From NCBI RefSeq assembly GCF_029504395.1, contig NZ_JAQFIF010000013.1, positions 1 through 64,000 of the forward strand: a stretch of 64,000 nt of DNA. The letters run 5' to 3'. This DNA is from Arthrobacter sp. ES3-54 (GTDB lineage: Bacteria > Actinomycetota > Actinomycetes > Actinomycetales > Micrococcaceae). The position numbers and the translations under genes are program-made. Below, in pieces: positions 45,977-51,787 of the stretch. The notes beneath the pieces are model-generated. The model was not told the DNA's origin, made no database searches, and was given only the letters and a program-made list of their open reading frames with translations. How positions within the stretch are numbered: position 1 is the first letter of the stretch; each line of letters begins with the position of its first letter.

Positions 45977-47498
45977 GGCGCCGGACCCCAGGCTGCACGC
46001 CCTCGTGGAAGGCATCGTGCGGATCGCCGGGGGCGATCTGAGCACCAGGATCCCGCACTCGGGTGCGCGCGACGACGTCGCCGCTGTCATTGCCGGCATC
46101 AACCTGATGGCCGATGACCTGCAGACCATCTACCAGGAGCTGGAGGACCGGGTCGAAAGCCGCACGGCCATGCTGCGAGCGGCGCAGGTGGAACTCGAAC
46201 GCATGGCGCTCACCGACCCCCTGACCCAACTCGCCAACCGGACGGCACTGAACTCGGTCCTGAGCCATGCCCTGGCGGAGTCCTCGCGCGGCGAGATGCC
46301 GCCGGCACTGCTGATTCTCGATCTCGATTCCTTCAAGGGCATTAACGACACCCTGGGGCACAGCGCCGGCGACGACGTCCTGCGCGTCATCGCGCGCCGG
46401 CTCCAGAACGCCGTCCGCGAAACGGATACCGTGGCGCGCCTCGGCGGCGACGAATTCGCCGTCATGCTGCCGAAGTCCAATCTGGTCCGGGCACGCAGAG
46501 TGGCGAATAGGATCCTCACGGCGCTCAGCGAGAGCCTCGACGTCGGGGACCTGAAAATCACCTGCGGAACGAGCATCGGCCTGCGGATCGCGGAACCCGG
46601 CCAGTCCGTTGACGATCTGGTCATGGAGGCCGACACGGCGATGTACGCGGCGAAGGCACAGCCGCACAGCAGCATCAAAGTGTTCGAACCCGCCCTGCTG
46701 TACGCCCGCCGGCTGCAGAGCGTCATGATTACCGAAATGCGCGAAGCCATCCTGCAGGACCAGCTGACCCTGCACTACCAGCCGGTGGTGGACCTCGCCT
46801 CGGGCCGGATCGAGGGCGTCGAGGCGCTGGTCCGGTGGAACCACCCGGAACGTGGTCTTCTCATGCCGGACCAGTTCATTCCCCTGGCCGAGGAAACCGG
46901 CATGATCGTTGACCTGGGCCATTGGGTGCTGCGCAATGCAGTGCGTCAGTTGCGCAAATGGCAGCAGGAACAGCAGGTGGACAGCACGTTCAACGTCCGC
47001 GTCAACATTTCCACCACCGAACTTCAGAATCTCGAACTGATCGAACATGTGCGCGACATCCTCAGGGAGACTGGCGTGGATGCATCAAACCTGATCGTGG
47101 AACTCACGGAGTCGATGGCGGTCAACGGCGGGGACGTGGACCAGTATTCGCTCAACGGCCTGCGGCGCCTCGGTGTGCAGCTCGAGATCGATGACTTCGG
47201 GACCGGCTACTCCTCCATCAGCTACCTGCGCAAGCTGCCCGTGAACGTGGTCAAGATCGACCGGAGCCTGATCAGCGGCTTGGGCGACGACGAGGAGCAG
47301 CGGGACTTCGTGGCCGCGGTGCTGCATCTGATCCACGCCTGCGGACTCAAGGCGCTGGCCGAGGGCATCGAGACGGCGGAGCAGGCCGACGTTCTCCGGG
47401 AGATGGGCTGCGGCAGTGGCCAGGGCTACTATTTCGGCCGGCCGGCCCCGGCAGCGGAGATTATGGTGTTGATTGGCCGGGGTAAATTCGGTTCTTAG
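45960..47498 (+). CDS. GGDEF-EAL c-di-GMP turnover enzyme
   Basis: This 512-residue cytosolic protein has a HAMP-like helical N-terminus (about 12-80) without membrane helices, then GGDEF and EAL domains. The cyclase site is intact (RLGGDEFAV, 162-166), with an inhibitory RxxD site (RETD, 153-156) exactly five residues upstream. The phosphodiesterase shows EALVRW (288-293), NISTTEL, ELTES, DDFGTGYSS, VKIDRS and AEGIET, so both activities look possible. It overlaps the preceding gene by 17 bp. Its operon position argues that it sets local c-di-GMP for the GT2 synthase. Confidence 0.92.
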   Translation: MSVKNEAPDPRLHALVEGIVRIAGGDLSTRIPHSGARDDVAAVIAGINLMADDLQTIYQELEDRVESRTAMLRAAQVELERMALTDPLTQLANRTALNSVLSHALAESSRGEMPPALLILDLDSFKGINDTLGHSAGDDVLRVIARRLQNAVRETDTVARLGGDEFAVMLPKSNLVRARRVANRILTALSESLDVGDLKITCGTSIGLRIAEPGQSVDDLVMEADTAMYAAKAQPHSSIKVFEPALLYARRLQSVMITEMREAILQDQLTLHYQPVVDLASGRIEGVEALVRWNHPERGLLMPDQFIPLAEETGMIVDLGHWVLRNAVRQLRKWQQEQQVDSTFNVRVNISTTELQNLELIEHVRDILRETGVDASNLIVELTESMAVNGGDVDQYSLNGLRRLGVQLEIDDFGTGYSSISYLRKLPVNVVKIDRSLISGLGDDEEQRDFVAAVLHLIHACGLKALAEGIETAEQADVLREMGCGSGQGYYFGRPAPAAEIMVLIGRGKFGS

Positions 47499-47530
47499 TG
47501 CAAGGTCTTGATGTATATTTTCGGAAGTTA

Positions 47531-47574
47531 AAAAGCGGCGGCGGATGCCGGAATCATTTCCTGCACCCGCCGCC
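47531..47574 (-). terminator. Intrinsic terminator of the secreted-peptide gene
   Basis: On the minus strand GCGGCGGGTGC and GCATCCGCCGC form an 11-bp stem (one G-T pair) with a 14-nt loop, followed by CGCTTTTT. It lies 17 bp after the peptide stop codon, and it also meets the end of the GGDEF-EAL gene from the other side. Confidence 0.85.
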
Positions 47575-47591
47575 TGTCAAAGCAGTCTCCG

Positions 47592-47741
47592 CTACTTCTT
47601 GATGGAGTCCGGCCACCAGCCGACGGCTACGACTGAGCTCTGGCTGGAAGTGCCAGCTGCAGCAGAAATGGCTGCGGAGGCGGACATTCCTGCGACCGCC
47701 AGCGCACCGGCGACGAGGAGTGTTGCAAGGGTCTTCTTCAT
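47592..47741 (-). CDS. Small secreted peptide precursor (49 residues)
   Basis: This short gene is easily missed. It encodes MKKTLATLLVAGALAVAG, a textbook signal peptide with cleavage expected after the ASA motif near residue 23. A short Ala/Ser/Thr stretch follows, then the C-terminus SSVVAVGWWPDSIKK. Supports for expression are an AGGAG ribosome-binding site 7 bp before the ATG, a TATACT -10 box on the minus strand (47799-47804) and a strong terminator downstream. The exported product would be about 26 residues. It is divergent from a TPR protein. I do not recognise a family. A signalling peptide is the favoured idea; a small antimicrobial is the alternative. Confidence 0.75.
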   Translation of the reverse strand: MKKTLATLLVAGALAVAGMSASAAISAAAGTSSQSSVVAVGWWPDSIKK

Positions 47742-47798
47742 TAGGACTCCTGATACGTAAGAGGCTGATGTGACTCATGTGACTTATGGTGCAGATTT

Positions 47799-47804
47799 AG
47801 TATA
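47799..47804 (-). promoter_or_regulatory. -10 box of the secreted-peptide gene
   Basis: TATACT on the minus strand, 58 bp upstream of the peptide ATG, is a near-consensus -10. The -35 region is weak (TTACAC, 20 bp further), which fits a promoter that needs an activator. The untranslated leader contains GTGACT twice, 9 bp apart. Confidence 0.55.
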
Positions 47805-47830
47805 GGGCCAAACGACACGCCGTTGTGTAA

Positions 47831-47857
47831 CGATTCGTTCCGCAATGAACGGTTTCG
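47831..47857. promoter_or_regulatory. Inverted repeat in the peptide/TPR divergent promoter
   Basis: CGTTC (47836-47840) and GAACG (47847-47851) flank a 6-bp centre, with outer CGA and TCG also matching (47831-47833 and 47855-47857). It sits between the two promoters, just upstream of the peptide promoter, as an operator would. Confidence 0.4.
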
Positions 47858-47958
47858 TGTTATTCGCGCGAAGCTGCGGAAGTCCTGAGTCAATATTGCG
47901 CAGGTCTTGCTTGCGCGGTTTGTTCGTTTCCGCTCCCGCGGCAACGGATAATTGAGAC

Positions 47959-48981
47959 ATGCAACAAAGCTCCGTTTCACCCTCGTACGCCGCTGCAGAG
48001 CTGCAGGCGCGCGAACACCGGTCCAGTCACGACTTCCGCGAGGCCGCGAACGCCGCACAGGTCGCCGCGGACATTGCCAGTGCCGAAGGTGATTCGTCCT
48101 CGTGGTGGCACATGACGTTGTTCCGGGCCGAGAGTCTCCTTGCCGCCGGGGACTTCGAAGCCTGCGCGGAGGTTGCGGCGGCGCTGGTCGCTCAACCCCG
48201 GGACGGGAACCTGCAGCTTCAGGCGCAGGTGCACATCCTGCTGGCTCAGAGCCGCCAGGGCCTGGGGCTGCTCGAACAGGCGGCCGATGAGGCCAAGGTT
48301 GCAGCCGACCTCATGAACGGCGAAGACGACGTCGAGATAGCAGTCAAAGCCCGGCAGGCGCTCATCGCGGCTCTCGCCGACAGCGGGAGACTCGACGAAG
48401 CGTGGTCCGAAAGCCTCATAATGGCGGACGTCATTTCGGGTGAAGTCGATGATCAATTAGTAGGCAAGGCGTACTGGGTCATCGGAAATGTCGCCTTTCT
48501 TTGCAGCAAGGTAGCCGAGGGGCTGCACTATCACGAGCTCGCCGCCGCTACCTTTTCACCCGCCCGGAACCTCACTGTCTGGGCGAAATTCAATAAGGCT
48601 TCCGCGGCCATGCGGCTCGCCGCCGATGTTGCGGACGCAGACACCCTGCGTTGCATTGAACGCGCAGAACTGGCCACAGATGTCATTGGCGGCACCGATG
48701 AGGATCACATATTGCTCAAGCTGAACCGCGGCCACTGGAATTTCCTGGCTGGGGATCAGAAATCGGCGGTCGATACTCTTGATGACATTTTCCCGGTCCC
48801 CGAAAAGACGTCGCCGCAAATACTGGGCGAGGCATATCTGTTGCTGGGCCGGTCCCACGCCGCCTTGGGACACCGGGCCGAAGCCCGGAAATATCTGCTG
48901 GAGGCCGCCGACCACTTCGAAAAGGCAGGCGCCCCGCAGCGTGCGGAGCAGGCCCTTGAACTCATCGCGGACATGGCCTGA
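47959..48981 (+). CDS. Tetratricopeptide-repeat protein without DNA-binding domain
   Basis: This 340-residue protein is almost entirely helical and reads as about seven to eight TPR-like units, such as WWHMTLFRAESLLAAGDFEA, VHILLAQSRQGLGLLEQAAD and EAYLLLGRSHAALGHRAEAR. No helix-turn-helix, signal peptide or membrane segment is visible, so it should be a cytosolic scaffold or receptor, like Rap proteins. The ATG has no Shine-Dalgarno. GATAAT ends 6 bp upstream, so the mRNA is probably leaderless. It is divergent from the secreted-peptide gene across 217 bp. Confidence 0.75.
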   Translation: MQQSSVSPSYAAAELQAREHRSSHDFREAANAAQVAADIASAEGDSSSWWHMTLFRAESLLAAGDFEACAEVAAALVAQPRDGNLQLQAQVHILLAQSRQGLGLLEQAADEAKVAADLMNGEDDVEIAVKARQALIAALADSGRLDEAWSESLIMADVISGEVDDQLVGKAYWVIGNVAFLCSKVAEGLHYHELAAATFSPARNLTVWAKFNKASAAMRLAADVADADTLRCIERAELATDVIGGTDEDHILLKLNRGHWNFLAGDQKSAVDTLDDIFPVPEKTSPQILGEAYLLLGRSHAALGHRAEARKYLLEAADHFEKAGAPQRAEQALELIADMA

Positions 48982-48986
48982 ACGTC

Positions 48987-49196
48987 CGCTGACGTGGACA
49001 CGCCCTCTGCTGGCGTTAAGGACTGCACATGCACCTCGCACGGGTGGGTGGACGTGCCCAGTCTGGGCGCTGACGTGGACATGCCCTCCTTTGCGGTGAG
49101 GACTCGATATGCCCCTCGCACGGGTGGGTGGACCTGCCCAGTCTGAGGGCTGGTGTGGACATGCCCTCCTCTGGCGGTGAGGACTGGACATAACGG
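48987..49196. repeat. Intergenic tandem repeat, about 81-bp unit, 2.6 copies
   Basis: Units start at 48987, 49068 and 49148 (the last partial). Shared words include GACGTGGACATGCCCTC, GCGGTGAGGACT and CCTCGCACGGGTGGGTGGAC. No convincing coding frame runs through it. It begins 6 bp after the TPR gene stop. Confidence 0.85.
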
Positions 49197-49223
49197 CAAG
49201 ATGTCCCCGGACCGGGCTTAACA

Positions 49224-49420
49224 CTGGACATGTCCCGCCCTTGAGGCCGAGTGCGAGGGAAGAGTCCAGCGGCCGCGACTAAGGCTGGACATGTCCTGCG
49301 CCCGAGGCGGAGTGCGAGGGAAGAGTCCAGCGGCCGCGACTAAGGCTGGACATGTCCCGCGCTTGAGGCGGAGTGCGAGGGAAGAGTCCAGTGGTCGCGA
49401 CTAAGGCTGGACATGTCCCA
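49224..49420. repeat. Intergenic tandem repeat, 61-bp unit, 3.2 copies
   Basis: Units start at 49224, 49285, 49346 and 49407 (the last partial, 14 bp). Each begins CTGGACATGTCC, containing the perfect palindrome GGACATGTCC, and continues with GAGTGCGAGGGAAGAGTCCA. The last partial copy runs into the 3' end of the next gene and supplies its stop codon region. Confidence 0.9.
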
Positions 49421-50051
49421 CGGTGGGAGAATCAGCGGCGGCCTTGCGACCAAGGAATACGGCCGCGCCGCCGGCGACGAGGCTCAGTGCCAGGAGTGCC
49501 CAGCCGGCCACGGTGAGCATGGACGCCAGCGCGACCTGGCCGCCATCGAGGGTGCCGGCGGACATCATTGCATCGATCACGGTGTTGCCCCACAGCCTGA
49601 CCGCCGCGAAGAGCAGCGGCAGCGACCACAGCGCCCAGCGCAGGGATTTCTTGGCCACGTTGGTTCCGATGAGCAGCAGCCAGGTGAAGCCAAAGATCAA
49701 CGGGAAGAGCATGCCGGCCGTCTTGTGGACGTAGTTCAGCTGGCCCCGGGCGTCGGCGTCCATGGCCGAGCGCAACTGCTCCACGAACCCCTGGTCAAAA
49801 CCGCCGACCAACGAGTCCGGCATTGGCTGCCCGCCCGACAATTGTGTGAGCTGGTTGAGGGTGAGGAGGTGCAGGTACCAGAACAGGAACAGGCTGGCCA
49901 CGACGCCGGCGATCACAATCAGATTGCTGTTGCTCTGTGCCTTCTGCGGTGTCCGGTTGGTGCTCGGATTGATCACTGGGGGGAGATGGTGCTGGGGGAC
50001 CGCCGCGTTAGCGCCGTGCTTTTTGATCCGCTGCGCGGGTGTCTTGGCCAT
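49401..50051 (-). CDS. Four-helix membrane protein of unknown function
   Basis: This 216-residue protein has a hydrophilic basic N-terminus (MAKTPAQRIKKHGANA) and four hydrophobic segments (about 45-65, 110-130, 138-160 and 175-198). I do not recognise the family. The ATG at 50049-50051 is used because the upstream in-frame extension is encoded by the 38-bp tandem repeats. The last eight or so codons (SPTVGHVQP) fall in the terminal copy of the 61-bp repeat, so the C-terminus has probably been altered by the repeat. Confidence 0.65.
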   Translation of the reverse strand: MAKTPAQRIKKHGANAAVPQHHLPPVINPSTNRTPQKAQSNSNLIVIAGVVASLFLFWYLHLLTLNQLTQLSGGQPMPDSLVGGFDQGFVEQLRSAMDADARGQLNYVHKTAGMLFPLIFGFTWLLLIGTNVAKKSLRWALWSLPLLFAAVRLWGNTVIDAMMSAGTLDGGQVALASMLTVAGWALLALSLVAGGAAVFLGRKAAADSPTVGHVQP

Positions 50052-50075
50052 GGCTCCATTATCGCCCGTCCTGCA

Positions 50076-50203
50076 CGGCCGCCCTACACAAACTCTCTGC
50101 CGGCCGCCCTGCACCGCCTTCGTGCACAAACTCTCTGACGGCCGCCCTGCACCGCCTTCGTGCACAAACTCTCTGACGGCCGCCCTGCACCGCCTTCGTG
50201 CAC
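50076..50203. repeat. Intergenic tandem repeat, 38-bp unit, about 3 copies
   Basis: Units start at 50101, 50139 and 50177 (CGGCCGCCCTGCACCGCCTT...), with a shortened copy before them at 50076. Each holds GTGCACAAACTCTCTGACGG. The array separates the membrane protein (-) from the inositol-monophosphatase-family gene (+). The last unit ends about 25 bp before that gene's promoter. Confidence 0.88.
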
Positions 50204-50242
50204 GGCTGTTCACTGCCAGCGGGCGCCGATAGTCTGGGACGC

Positions 50243-51100
50243 GTGACCGAACTAGGAAAACACCGGCTTGGCCGGCATAGCACCGCAGATCTCGACCCGT
50301 CGCTGGACGACTACCAACTGGCCGAGGCCCTGGTCCGTGAGGCCGGCACGCTGGCGCTGTTGATGCGGCAGGCGGGGCTTGAGGGCAGGCAGAAGACGTC
50401 GGTCTCGGACGTGGTCACGGCGGCCGACCACGCCGCCGAGTCCTATGTGCTCGAACAACTTCGGCGCTGCCGGCCCGATGATTCCGTCCTGGGCGAAGAG
50501 GGCGCCTCCGTGGCGGGCAGCAGCGGCCGGACCTGGGTCATTGATCCCGTCGACGGGACTTTCAACTTCCTGCATGGATCCACATACTGGTGCTCGGCCA
50601 TTGCCCTGAAGGATTCCTCCGGTGCAGGGCTCGGTGCCATCTTCCAGCCGGAGGAGGACAAACTCTGGCTCGGTGGGACGTCCCGGGCAGCAACGCTCAA
50701 CGGCGAAAAACTGGTCTCGTTCCTCCCCGGCGCATCCGGAGGCGCGGTGCGTTCTGACACGCCACTGTCTGAACTCGGCGCGGCAACATACATCCACCCG
50801 ACCTGGCTAGCCGATCCAATGTGTGCCATGCCCTGGCACGCAGCAGCGACGTCGGCAGCCTCGCTTCGCATGTTCGGGTCCGGCTCCTGCGACCTCGGCC
50901 GGGTGGCGGACGGGGAGCTCGGCTGCTGGTTCCAACACAGTTGCCCTGAGTGGGACTGGCTGCCCGGCAAGGCGATCGTAGAGGCGGCCGGCGGCGCCAC
51001 CGACGTCGTGCGCGTTAACGGACTCAACTGGTTCATCGCGGGAGGCACGACGGCGGTGCGGCAGTTGCGTGCCGCGCTCACTTCCGGCGCCGTCGGCTAG
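50243..51100 (+). CDS. Inositol monophosphatase family protein
   Basis: This 285-residue enzyme shows the family's metal-binding signatures: LGEEGASV, IDPVDGTFNFLHG and a C-terminal SCPEWDWLPGKAIVEAAGG. Members hydrolyse inositol monophosphate, histidinol phosphate or related sugar phosphates with magnesium. Which substrate applies here is not clear, and the inositol catabolic cluster is 8 kb away. The GTG at 50243 lacks a Shine-Dalgarno; TAGTCT ends 7 bp upstream, so a leaderless transcript is likely. Confidence 0.85.
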   Translation: MTELGKHRLGRHSTADLDPSLDDYQLAEALVREAGTLALLMRQAGLEGRQKTSVSDVVTAADHAAESYVLEQLRRCRPDDSVLGEEGASVAGSSGRTWVIDPVDGTFNFLHGSTYWCSAIALKDSSGAGLGAIFQPEEDKLWLGGTSRAATLNGEKLVSFLPGASGGAVRSDTPLSELGAATYIHPTWLADPMCAMPWHAAATSAASLRMFGSGSCDLGRVADGELGCWFQHSCPEWDWLPGKAIVEAAGGATDVVRVNGLNWFIAGGTTAVRQLRAALTSGAVG

Positions 51101-51127
51101 GCTTCCCGCCCGCTGGACGTGGCCGGA

Positions 51128-51737
51128 GGGCATGCTCATTCTTCGCTGCCATCTCCTTGGGACATGCTCATTCTTCGCTGCCAGGGCCGGGCATACGGGG
51201 ATTATGTCCACTGGGCGCGGGTACGGGAGGGCATGCTCGTTCCGCCGCACAGTCTCCGTGGGGCATGCTCGTTCCGCCGCACAGTCTCCGTGGGACATGC
51301 TCATTCTTCGCTGCCAGGGTTGGGCATGAGGGGCTTATGTCCACCGGGCGCGGGCAAGGGAGGACATGGTGGTTCCGCCGCACAGTCTCCGGGGGACATG
51401 CTCATTCCCCAGTGAAGTCTCCGTGGGACATGCTCATTCTTCGCGGCTAGGGCTGGGAATAGGGGGATTATGTCCACTGGGCGCGGGCAAGGGAGGGCAT
51501 GCTCACTCCCCAGCGAAGTCTCCGTGGGACATGCTCATTCTTCGCGGCCAGGACTGGGCATAAGGGGATTATGTCCACTGAGCGCGGGTAAGGGAGGGCA
51601 TGCTCGTTCCGCCGTGCAGTGTCCGTGGGACATGCTCATTCCCCAGGGAAGTCTCGGTGGGACATGCTCATTCTTCGCGGCTAGGACTGGGCATAAGGGG
51701 ATTATGTCCACTGGGCGCGGGCAAGGGAGGGCATGTC
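51128..51737. repeat. Large intergenic repeat array, about 133/101-bp units
   Basis: Five copies of GGGACATGCTCATTCTTCG start at 51159, 51292, 51425, 51526 and 51659 (spacing 133, 133, 101, 133). Each is followed by a GGGCATA(A/C)GGGG-like word and by ATTATGTCCACTGGGCGCGG. A 32-33-bp subunit (CATGCTCGTTCCGCCGCACA or CATGCTCATTCCCCAG, then GTCTCCGTGGG) occurs once or twice per unit and explains the two lengths. The 687-bp gap holds no gene I can support; open frames in it are repeat artefacts. It ends about 35 bp before the pcrA promoter. Confidence 0.9.
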
Positions 51738-51771
51738 CCGAGGGGCGGACGCGGCCGTCAGTGGCACCGCC

Positions 51772-51777
51772 TAGACT
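51772..51777 (+). promoter_or_regulatory. -10 box of pcrA
   Basis: TAGACT at 51772-51777 lies 10 bp before the pcrA ATG, which has no Shine-Dalgarno, so the message is probably leaderless or nearly so. It directly follows the repeat array. Confidence 0.55.
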
Positions 51778-51787
51778 TGTTAACACC

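Noticed and set aside
47554..47778. A 74-codon minus-strand ORF overlapping the secreted peptide gene
   Set aside because: It is out of frame with the signal-peptide ORF, Arg/Cys-rich, and lacks its own ribosome-binding site. It also reads through the terminator stem.
50052..50213. Longer N-terminus for the membrane protein at 49401-50051
   Set aside because: The added residues come from the 38-bp repeats. MAKTPAQRIKK is a natural start.
51128..51737. CRISPR array
   Set aside because: Units of 101-133 bp are continuous repeats without unique spacers of even length, and there are no cas genes.
51470..51787. Longer N-terminus for PcrA beginning in the repeat array
   Set aside because: The extra residues are translations of the intergenic repeats (recurring HAHSSR-like words). 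A promoter -10 at 51772 makes a start upstream of it unlikely.
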